NCBI RefSeq assembly: GCF_011369485.1 | Contig: NZ_VXCA01000009.1 | Location: forward strand, 574 to 64,573 | DNA from: Pseudomonas atagonensis | GTDB taxonomy: Bacteria; Pseudomonadota; Gammaproteobacteria; Pseudomonadales; Pseudomonadaceae | Direction: 5' to 3' | Length of the DNA stretch: 64,000 nucleotides | Part shown: positions 1 to 6,839 of the stretch, piece by piece | Position numbering within the stretch: the first letter of the stretch is position 1 | Layout of the letters: each line of letters begins with the position of its first letter | Notes under the pieces: model-generated | Told to the model about the DNA's origin: nothing | Seen by the model: the letters and a program-made list of their open reading frames with translations, nothing else | Databases searched by the model: none | Program-made: the position numbers and the translations under genes

Positions 1-23
1 TCGGCTGCGCAGCAGTCGCAAAA

Positions 24-73
24 AACGTGGGGCCGCTACGCGACCCAACGGGGATAAATCCCCTCGCCACAAT
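24..73. repeat. REP-like palindromic repeat
   Basis: An imperfect palindrome sits just downstream of the HAD hydrolase stop. Read on the minus strand it begins with TGTGGCGAGGGGATTTATCC and ends in a GCGTAGCGGCCCC arm. This is the usual form of the P. fluorescens-group intergenic REP element. Only one element is visible because the window begins here. Confidence 0.6.
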
Positions 74-79
74 GGATCT

Positions 80-742
80 TCAAAGACCGCGGATCAGGTC
101 GCGATAATCCTCAACCGCCGCAAACTCGGCTGTGTCCTTCTGCCCTTTGCGGCTGTCCGGCTCTTTCACTGCCAACAAATGCGCCACGCCAAAATCCCGT
201 GCGCTGCGCAGAATCGGCAGGGTGTCGTCGATAAACAGGCTGCGTGCCGGATCAAAATCGATATCCGCTTGCAGGGCATCCCAGAATTGCGGGTTCTCCT
301 TTGGGAAACCGTAATCATGCGAGCTGATCAGCCGTTCGAAATACGGTGCCAGTTCAATCCGTTCCAGCTTCAATGACAACGAATCGCGGTGCGCGTTGGT
401 GATCATGATCACCCGTTTGCCGGCGCGTTTGATCGCATCCAAAAACGTATCGGCGTCCGGGCGCAGGGCAATCAGATGGGCGGTTTCCTGTTTCAGGTCT
501 CGTACTGACAGCTTGAGCTCGGCACTCCAGAAATCCAGGCAATACCACTGCAATTGTCCGGCATGGCGCTCGAACAGCGGCTGCAACTCCATCTCGGCCA
601 TCGCCGGGCTGACCCCGTGCAGTTCGGCGTAACGCCGGGGCAGGTGTTCCAGCCAGAAATGGTTGTCGAAGTGCAGGTCCAGCAGCGTGCCGTCCATGTC
701 GAGCAGAACGGTATCAATGTCGGACCACGGTAATGAAGGCAT
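80..742 (-). CDS. yrfG: HAD-family hydrolase, GMP/IMP nucleotidase-like
   Basis: This 220-aa cytosolic haloacid-dehalogenase phosphatase resembles the purine nucleotidase YrfG, which dephosphorylates GMP and IMP. Motif I is DMDGT, with nucleophile Asp15 and general acid Asp17. Motif II is the ITNAHRDS segment near residue 113, and motif IV is FIDDT near residue 170. The helical cap between motifs I and II is of HAD subclass I type. The gene is divergent from nudE, with an 88-bp gap that must carry both promoters. Both neighbours act on nucleotides, which fits the assignment. Substrate specificity is inferred from the family; HAD enzymes are often promiscuous. Confidence 0.8.
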   Translation of the reverse strand: MPSLPWSDIDTVLLDMDGTLLDLHFDNHFWLEHLPRRYAELHGVSPAMAEMELQPLFERHAGQLQWYCLDFWSAELKLSVRDLKQETAHLIALRPDADTFLDAIKRAGKRVIMITNAHRDSLSLKLERIELAPYFERLISSHDYGFPKENPQFWDALQADIDFDPARSLFIDDTLPILRSARDFGVAHLLAVKEPDSRKGQKDTAEFAAVEDYRDLIRGL

Positions 743-830
743 GGCAACGTCTCAAACGGTAGAAAGATATCCGACACAAACAATCGGGAAAGCCGCGTTA
801 TAGTAGCGCGTTCACGCCAAGGAGCTTTGC

Positions 831-1400
831 ATGCGCCAGAAACCCACCGTACTCGCCCGCGAAATCGTCGCCACCAGTCGTCTGTTTTGCGTCGAAGAAC
901 TGAAGCTGCGTTTTTCCAATGGCGTGGAGCGCACTTACGAGCGACTGGTCGGCAAAGGTGCAGGCTACGGCGCGGTGATGATTGTGGCGATGCTTGATGC
1001 CGAGCATGCAGTGCTGGTCGAGGAGTATTGCGGCGGCACTGACGAATACGAGTTGTCCTTGCCCAAAGGCCTGATCGAGCCGGGTGAGGATGTGCTGGCG
1101 GCGGCCGAGCGTGAGCTCAAGGAAGAAGCCGGTTTCGGCGCACGGCAACTGGAGCATCTGACCGAGCTGTCGCTGTCGCCCGGTTACATGAGTCAGAAGA
1201 TTCAGGTGGTGTTGGCCACCGATCTGTACGAAGAGCGTCTGGAGGGTGACGAGCCCGAGCCGATGCGGGTCGACAAGGTCAATCTGCGCGAGTTGTCGGC
1301 GCTGGCGCTGAATCCGCAGTTTTCCGAAGGTCGCGCCCTGGCGGCGCTTTATTTGACTCGCGACCTGCTCAGCCAGCGCGGTGTTTTCAGTTATGAGTGA
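831..1400 (+). CDS. nudE: ADP compounds hydrolase NudE
   Basis: This 189-aa Nudix hydrolase cleaves ADP-linked compounds such as ADP-ribose, Ap3A and NADH. The Nudix box is clear: GLIEPGEDVLAAAEREL followed by KEEAGF, at about residues 81-103, with the metal-binding glutamates of the REXXEE core in place. The ATG at 831 follows AAGGAG at a 6-nt distance, which fixes the start. The gene overlaps cysQ by 8 bp, and both products act on adenosine phosphates. In Pseudomonas this nudE-cysQ pair is a conserved unit. Confidence 0.93.
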   Translation: MRQKPTVLAREIVATSRLFCVEELKLRFSNGVERTYERLVGKGAGYGAVMIVAMLDAEHAVLVEEYCGGTDEYELSLPKGLIEPGEDVLAAAERELKEEAGFGARQLEHLTELSLSPGYMSQKIQVVLATDLYEERLEGDEPEPMRVDKVNLRELSALALNPQFSEGRALAALYLTRDLLSQRGVFSYE

Positions 1401-2235
1401 GCATTTGATGAACTTCCCACATCCATTGATGGCTCCGGTGGTTGAACTGGCGTTGCGAGCGGGCGAGGCGATTTTGCCGTTCTGGCGCGCCGGTGTTGAA
1501 GTCACTGCCAAGTCCGACGATTCGCCGGTGACTGCCGCCGACCTCGCGGCCCATCACTTGATAGTTGCCGGACTGACGACGCTCGATCCGAGCATTCCGA
1601 TTCTGTCCGAAGAGGACGCCAACATTCCACAAAGCGTGCGTGCTGGCTGGCAGCGCTGGTGGCTGGTGGATCCGCTGGATGGCACCAAGGAGTTCATCAG
1701 CGGCAGCGAAGAGTTCACGGTCAACATCGCGCTGATCGAAAACGGTCGTGTGGTGTTTGGCGTGGTGTCGATGCCGACCAGTGGTCGCTTCTATGTCGGT
1801 GGTAGCGGGCTCGGTGCCTGGCGTTGCGACAAGGGCGGCTCGCTGGTTTCGATTCAAGTGCGTGACGTGCCAGGCCCGGGTGAGGCGTTCACCGTGGTCG
1901 CCAGCCGTCGGCACTCCAGCCCCGAGCAGGAACGTCTGCTGGCCGGGTTGAGTGCGAGTCTGGGCGAGCTGCAACTGGCGAACATCGGTAGTTCGTTGAA
2001 GTTTTGCCTGTTGGCTGAAGGTGCGGCGGATTGCTATCCGCGACTGGCACCGACTTCGCAGTGGGACACGGCAGCGGCGCAAGGTGTGCTGGAAGGCGCG
2101 GGCGGTGAAGTGCTGGATTTGCAGGGCGAAGCGTTCTGTTACCCGGCGCGGGAATCGCTGCTGAACGCGTTCTTTCTGGCGTTGCCGGCGAAGGCGGCGT
2201 GGCGGGCGAGGTTGTTGGAGTTGGCCCGAGGGTAA
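1393..2235 (+). CDS. cysQ: 3'(2'),5'-bisphosphate nucleotidase CysQ
   Basis: This protein belongs to the inositol-monophosphatase superfamily. It hydrolyses 3'-phosphoadenosine 5'-phosphate to AMP and phosphate, recycling the by-product of sulfate assimilation. The metal-binding signatures LSEEDA (about residue 73) and WLVDPLDGTKEF (about 90-101) are intact, as is the C-terminal WDTAA motif. The frame is open from GTG 1381, but ATG 1393, which overlaps the nudE stop, is the more likely start; ATG 1408 is an alternative. Length (280 aa) is near the family norm. It is translationally coupled to nudE. Confidence 0.9.
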   Translation: MSEHLMNFPHPLMAPVVELALRAGEAILPFWRAGVEVTAKSDDSPVTAADLAAHHLIVAGLTTLDPSIPILSEEDANIPQSVRAGWQRWWLVDPLDGTKEFISGSEEFTVNIALIENGRVVFGVVSMPTSGRFYVGGSGLGAWRCDKGGSLVSIQVRDVPGPGEAFTVVASRRHSSPEQERLLAGLSASLGELQLANIGSSLKFCLLAEGAADCYPRLAPTSQWDTAAAQGVLEGAGGEVLDLQGEAFCYPARESLLNAFFLALPAKAAWRARLLELARG

Positions 2236-2252
2236 GTGGCCTGATCCAGAAT

Positions 2253-2431
2253 GCCCCTCACCCCAGCCCTCTCCCCTAGGAGAGGGAGCTGACCGAAGTG
2301 TCTGACGTTTTACATCGACCTGAAAGACCGAGTCGATTACGGATTCAATAAAGCTCTCTCAGGTCGGTGTTTATCTGAAGCATCTCCCAATTAGTCCCCT
2401 CTCCCCCCGGGAGAGGGTTAGGGTGAGGGGC
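2253..2431. repeat. MITE-like inverted-repeat element, copy 1
   Basis: This 179-bp intergenic element has matching ends. The left arm GCCCCTCACCCCAGCCCTC pairs with a right arm ending GTTAGGGTGAGGGGC. Each arm also contains its own small palindrome (CCCTCTCCC with GGGAGAGGG). A second copy with the same arms and shared interior words (TGACCGA, CGACCTGAAA) lies at 61283-61441. No gene is inside. It separates the convergent cysQ and thioesterase genes. Confidence 0.75.
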
Positions 2432-2440
2432 TCTTGGTCT

Positions 2441-2896
2441 TCAGCGGTGCAAAACGTACTGCCCGCTAAACCTCACTGCATCCTCATCACTGCCCGCATT
2501 CACAATCCGCGTATTCAGCGTCAGCCGTGCCCGTCCATATCGCTGATACATCGCCAGAAACTTCTTCCACTCCGCCGCGCTCGGCGCCGGGCAAATCGCT
2601 GTGGCATTTCCTGTCACCGGCAGTGGATAACTGATCTGTCCTTCCTGAATCACGATGTGCCCGTCAGTAATGCCCTCTTCTTTCAAGCGCAAATGCAACC
2701 AGCCCCAACCGGCGAGTACAGCGCCGCAATAGAGACTGCCGCCGAACATGGTGCTCTTGTGGTTGACGTTGGGCTCCAGCGGCAGAAGCAGACTCAACTG
2801 CTGCTCACGCCAGTCGAGCACGGTCAGACCCATGTCCCGGGTCAGGGGAATGTCGTGATGGAGAACGGACTCCAGATATTGCCTGTGATCGGTCAT
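2441..2896 (-). CDS. Hotdog-fold thioesterase, YiiD C-terminal-domain type
   Basis: This 151-aa single-domain protein matches the putative thioesterase domain found at the C-terminus of YiiD. It shows the hotdog-fold pattern, with an NHKSTMFGGSLYCGA helix at about residues 44-58 and a following hydrophobic strand region. Known relatives are predicted acyl-CoA or acyl-ACP thioesterases; the substrate here is unknown. Its ATG overlaps the dctD stop by 4 bp, so it is the third gene of a dctB-dctD-thioesterase operon. That placement suggests co-expression with C4-dicarboxylate sensing, but no functional link is shown. Confidence 0.75.
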   Translation of the reverse strand: MTDHRQYLESVLHHDIPLTRDMGLTVLDWREQQLSLLLPLEPNVNHKSTMFGGSLYCGAVLAGWGWLHLRLKEEGITDGHIVIQEGQISYPLPVTGNATAICPAPSAAEWKKFLAMYQRYGRARLTLNTRIVNAGSDEDAVRFSGQYVLHR

Positions 2897-4278
2897 TCGT
2901 TCTCTTCCCCATGGCTGCTGTCGCCGAAGTTGAGGCCATGTTTGCGCAATTTGTCGTGCAAGGTTTTGCGCGGAATGCCCAGCGCTTCGGCGAGGCTGCG
3001 CACGGAGCTGTGTGAGCGCGCCAGTTCGGCGGCAATCAACGACTTCTCGAAGTTTTCCACTTGTTCGCTGAGGCCGCCGCTGACCGTTTCGATTTTAGAG
3101 CCAGCGGCGCCGTTGCCTTCGCTGTTATCCAGCGCCAGTTCCAGGCCCAGCGCAAAACGCTCGGCGGCGTTTTGCAGTTCGCGCACGTTGCCGGGCCAGG
3201 TGTGGCGCAACAGCAAGGCGCGTTGCGCCGGTTGCAGTTCGTGGGGCGGCAAACCGTGGCGGGCGCTGGCTTCATCGGCGTAATGCTGGAACAGCACCAA
3301 CACGTCTTCGCCGCGCTCGCGCAGCGGCGGAATGCGCAACGGCGCAACGTTGAGGCGGTAGTACAAGTCGGCGCGGAAGCGACCCTGATCGGCAGCCTGA
3401 CGTAAATCTTCCTTGGTCGCGGCGATGACCCGGATGTCCAGCGGGATCAGTTGATTTCCGCCCAGGCGTTCGACCACGCGTTCTTGCAGCATGCGCAGCA
3501 GTTTGACCTGCACATCCAGGCTCATACTTTCGATTTCATCGAGAAACAGTGTGCCACCGTTGGCGAATTCGAATTTGCCGATCCGGCGTTTTTGCGCGCC
3601 AGTGAATGCGCCTGGCTCATGACCGAACAGCTCACTTTCCACCACTGACTCGGCCAGTGCGCCGGCGTTGATCGCCACGAACGGACCGTTACGGCGGCTC
3701 GACAAGTCGTGCAGCGCGCGGGCGACGACTTCTTTGCCGGCGCCGGTTTCGCCGAGGATCAGTACGTCAGCCTTGGTCGCCGCCAACGCGCCGATCTGTT
3801 CACGCAAACGCAGCATCGGCGTCGAATGGCCGACCAGACGTGTGCTCAGTTCGTTGCGATCACTCAAGGCCAGCCGCAGGCTGCGGTTGTCCAGCACCAG
3901 GCGGCGCAGGGCCAGGGCGCGGCGCACGCTGTCGAGCAGCGCGTCGCTGGCGAAGGGCTTTTCGAGGAAGTCATAGGCACCGGCGCGCATGGCCTGCACC
4001 GCCAGCGGCACATCGCCGTGACCAGTAATCAGCAGCACCGGCAGCTCCGGATCCTGCGCGTGCAATTCGCTGAGCAATTCGAGTCCGTCCATGCCCGGCA
4101 TGCGGATGTCGCTCACCACCACGCCCGGCCAGTCGCGCTCCAGTTGCCCGGCCAGGCCTTTGGCTTCTGATAGCGCAAGGATCTTCAGGCCGGCCAGATC
4201 CAGCGTCTGGCCGAGGGCCTGACGCAGGTGCGGGTCGTCGTCGATCAACACCACCTGAATGCGATTGTCGATGGTCAT
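2893..4278 (-). CDS. dctD: Sigma54-dependent C4-dicarboxylate response regulator DctD
   Basis: This 461-aa NtrC-class activator has a receiver domain with phospho-acceptor Asp57 in [10 protein letters not shown], an AAA+ domain with Walker A GETGAGKE and the sigma54-contacting GAFTGA loop, and a Fis-type HTH at the C-terminus ([19 protein letters not shown]). Phosphorylated DctD activates sigma54 promoters of dicarboxylate transport genes. The transporter itself is not in this window. It overlaps dctB by 4 bp upstream and the thioesterase gene by 4 bp downstream. Assignment to DctD rather than another NtrC-like regulator rests on the partner kinase. Confidence 0.9.
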   Translation of the reverse strand: MTIDNRIQVVLIDDDPHLRQALGQTLDLAGLKILALSEAKGLAGQLERDWPGVVVSDIRMPGMDGLELLSELHAQDPELPVLLITGHGDVPLAVQAMRAGAYDFLEKPFASDALLDSVRRALALRRLVLDNRSLRLALSDRNELSTRLVGHSTPMLRLREQIGALAATKADVLILGETGAGKEVVARALHDLSSRRNGPFVAINAGALAESVVESELFGHEPGAFTGAQKRRIGKFEFANGGTLFLDEIESMSLDVQVKLLRMLQERVVERLGGNQLIPLDIRVIAATKEDLRQAADQGRFRADLYYRLNVAPLRIPPLRERGEDVLVLFQHYADEASARHGLPPHELQPAQRALLLRHTWPGNVRELQNAAERFALGLELALDNSEGNGAAGSKIETVSGGLSEQVENFEKSLIAAELARSHSSVRSLAEALGIPRKTLHDKLRKHGLNFGDSSHGEENE

Positions 4279-6083
4279 GCACTTCGGTCCTCGGACGGTT
4301 GCAGGCTGACCCCGGGCGCACCGGCGCGCAGCCGCAGGGTAATCAAGGCGCCGCCCTGCTTGTGGTTGGCGAACGATAGTTCACCCCCGAAGGCGCGCAT
4401 CAGCGTTTCACAGATTGCCAGCCCCAGCCCCAGACCCTGCGTGCGGGTCTTGGTGGTGTAAAACGGCTCGCTGGCGCGGCCGAGGGCTTCCATGCAGAAC
4501 CCCGGGCCGTTGTCGCGAATGTACAGGTTGACGCCTTCGCCGGTGGATTCGGCACTCAGCCACAGTTTGCGCGGCGGGCCTTTTTCGGTAAGAGCGTCGA
4601 GGGCGTTGGCCAGCAGGTTGCCGAGCACCTGGCGCAGGCGGGTTTCGCCGGCCTCGACCCACAGCGTGGCGGCAGGCAAGTCGCGGATCAGCTCGACCTC
4701 CATGCTGCGGCGACGTTTGGCCAGCAGTGCCAGCGCATCGTCCAGCGCCGGTTGCAGCGCGACGCTTTCGGGGGCGTGCCGGTCGCGGCGGGCGAAGGCG
4801 CGCAGATGGGCGATGATCGAGGCCATGCGCCCGGTCAGTTCGCTGATCAGTTTGAGGTTGCCGCGGGCATCGTCGGTGCGCTGATGATCGAGCAGCACTT
4901 CGGCGTTTTCGGCGTAGCTGCGGATCGCTGCCAGCGGTTGATTGAGTTCGTGGCTGATGCTCGCCGACATGGTGCCCAGCGCCGACAGTTTGCCGGCCTG
5001 CACCAGGTCATCCTGGGCGCGCACCAGTTCCTGCTGCGCCTGTTCGCGTTCCAGCACTTCCTGTTTCAGGCGACGGTTGAGGCCTTCAAGATCGCTGGTA
5101 CGTTCGGCGACCCGACCTTCGAGTTCGCGACGCGCCTTGGCTTCAAAATCGATGCGCTCCAGATAATGCCGACGGCGCTGCATCATCAGGCCGAGCAACA
5201 GCATCAACACCAGCAACGTGGCGCCACCGATGGCGACGACGGTGCGCACCGGGCGATCAATCAGCGTGCGCGGGGCGAGGATGCTGACGCTCCAGCCGGT
5301 TTCGGCGATGTCGTGGGTCTGTGTCAGCCAGGCGTTTGCGCCGAGATTGAGCGGTCGCGGTTCGCGGGTCGGATAGGGCTGGATCGCTGTGATGGCGGCG
5401 CGTTCGCTGTCGCTCAGCACGCGGGTCGAGCGAAAACGCCATTCCGGGCGCGACGTCAGGATGACCACGCCGTTGTGGTCGGTTACCAGCAGTTGTTCCG
5501 GGGTTTTGCCCCACAGACTTTCGGTGTGATCCAGATCGACTTTGATCACCAGCACGCCGATGATTTTTTCGCCGTTGCGCACGGCGGCGGCGAAGAAGTA
5601 ACCGCGTTTGGCCGAGGTCGTGCCGAGACCGAAAAAGCGCCCGAGACGCCCGGCCATGGCTTCGCTGAAATACGGGCGAAACGAGAAATTGCGCCCGACG
5701 AAACTGTCGTGTTTGTCCCAGTTCGACGCTGCCAGCGTTTGACCACTGGTGTCCATCAGATACATGACTTCGGCGCCGGTCTGCGCCGCGATATTTTTCA
5801 GCAGACGATTGGCATTGCCCTGGGTGACACCATCGTCCGGAGCCCCCAGGACCGCGCGCAGGGCCGGCAGGTCGCCAAGGATTTGCGGCAACATTTCGTA
5901 GCGGTGCAGGGTGCCGAGCAGGTTGGCGACGTACAGGTCGAGGGTCTGGCGGTTCTGGCCGGCCAGTTCGCTGCGGTAATAACGCTCGGCGAGATGTTCC
6001 AGCGGCCACAGTAGCGGCGCGAGACACAGGGCCAGCAGCGCAAGGCTGCGCCAGCGGGGTCTGCGGGGAAGGGTTGGTTTCAT
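4275..6083 (-). CDS. dctB: C4-dicarboxylate sensor histidine kinase DctB
   Basis: This 602-aa inner-membrane kinase has a short N-terminal TM helix (about residues 11-27), a large periplasmic double-PDC/Cache sensor, and a second TM helix near residues 280-300. A cytoplasmic coiled coil then leads to the HisKA domain with phospho-acceptor His378 in SASISHELNQPLAAIRS. The ATPase domain has an N box, RDNGPGF and GLGLGLAI. The architecture matches DctB, which senses succinate, fumarate and malate. It is the first gene of the operon with dctD and the thioesterase. It starts 42 bp from the rmlC stop, in the same direction. Confidence 0.9.
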   Translation of the reverse strand: MKPTLPRRPRWRSLALLALCLAPLLWPLEHLAERYYRSELAGQNRQTLDLYVANLLGTLHRYEMLPQILGDLPALRAVLGAPDDGVTQGNANRLLKNIAAQTGAEVMYLMDTSGQTLAASNWDKHDSFVGRNFSFRPYFSEAMAGRLGRFFGLGTTSAKRGYFFAAAVRNGEKIIGVLVIKVDLDHTESLWGKTPEQLLVTDHNGVVILTSRPEWRFRSTRVLSDSERAAITAIQPYPTREPRPLNLGANAWLTQTHDIAETGWSVSILAPRTLIDRPVRTVVAIGGATLLVLMLLLGLMMQRRRHYLERIDFEAKARRELEGRVAERTSDLEGLNRRLKQEVLEREQAQQELVRAQDDLVQAGKLSALGTMSASISHELNQPLAAIRSYAENAEVLLDHQRTDDARGNLKLISELTGRMASIIAHLRAFARRDRHAPESVALQPALDDALALLAKRRRSMEVELIRDLPAATLWVEAGETRLRQVLGNLLANALDALTEKGPPRKLWLSAESTGEGVNLYIRDNGPGFCMEALGRASEPFYTTKTRTQGLGLGLAICETLMRAFGGELSFANHKQGGALITLRLRAGAPGVSLQPSEDRSA

Positions 6084-6125
6084 GGGCCGGATGCGCCTGG
6101 GGTGACAGGCGCATTATGCCTAGGC

Positions 6126-6671
6126 TCAGGCGAAGACGTCAGCGTCCTTGAGCAGCGCTGCTGCCTGATCCTTGGCCGACAGCTTCGGCGCTTCGTCCAG
6201 CTGCCAGTCGATGCCCAAAGCCGGGTCGTCCCAGCGAATGCTGCGTTCGGACGACGGGTCGTAGTAGTTGGTGGTCTTGTAGAGGAATTCGGCGAACTCA
6301 CTCAGCACCACGAAACCGTGGGCAAAACCTTCCGGCACCCACAGCTGACGGTGGTTTTCCGCCGACAGGCGCACGGCCACCGACTTACCGAAATGCGGTG
6401 AGCTGCGGCGGATGTCCACGGCCACGTCCAGCACTTCGCCAACGGTGACGCGAACCAGTTTGCCCTGGGTGTTTTGCAGTTGGTAATGCAGCCCACGCAG
6501 CACGCCTTTTTGCGAACGCGAGTGGTTGTCCTGAACGAATTGGGTATCCAAGCCAGTCGCGTCGTGAAAGGCCTTGGCATTGAAACTTTCGTAAAAGAAC
6601 CCGCGCTCGTCACCAAACACCTTCGGTTCGATGATCAGAACACCGGGCAAGTCGGTGGTGATTACATTCAT
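6126..6671 (-). CDS. rfbC: dTDP-4-dehydrorhamnose 3,5-epimerase RmlC
   Basis: This 181-aa cupin epimerase of the dTDP-L-rhamnose pathway has the expected family length. It contains the catalytic His in QDNHSRSQKGVLRGLHYQ (about residues 59-76) and the conserved WVPEGFAHGFVV segment with a Tyr-containing C-terminal region. The ATG at 6671 is preceded by AGGAAATCCTC; the much longer upstream frame is not coding. The rmlB, rmlD and rmlA genes that normally accompany it are absent here. In P. aeruginosa rmlC is also next to dctB, but in a complete rmlBDAC operon. Confidence 0.92.
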   Translation of the reverse strand: MNVITTDLPGVLIIEPKVFGDERGFFYESFNAKAFHDATGLDTQFVQDNHSRSQKGVLRGLHYQLQNTQGKLVRVTVGEVLDVAVDIRRSSPHFGKSVAVRLSAENHRQLWVPEGFAHGFVVLSEFAEFLYKTTNYYDPSSERSIRWDDPALGIDWQLDEAPKLSAKDQAAALLKDADVFA

Positions 6672-6839
6672 GAGGATTTCCTGGGCAGGTGTGAATGGGC
6701 GACATTCTTGCGCAAAGTGCTGACGGGTGCGAGGGGGCCGGTAGAAATACCAGGACTCGCCGCAATTGTCGTGTGGGGGTTGCGCATCCTCTGAAGCAAT
6801 GGCGATATAAGCGCCTAATAAAATTTCAGGGGTCGTTTC

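Noticed and set aside
798..2082. Large minus-strand frames opposite nudE and cysQ
   Set aside because: They are shadows of genes with clear Nudix and IMPase motifs and have no motifs of their own. The same applies to the frames opposite the dct, his, gpmI and asmA genes.
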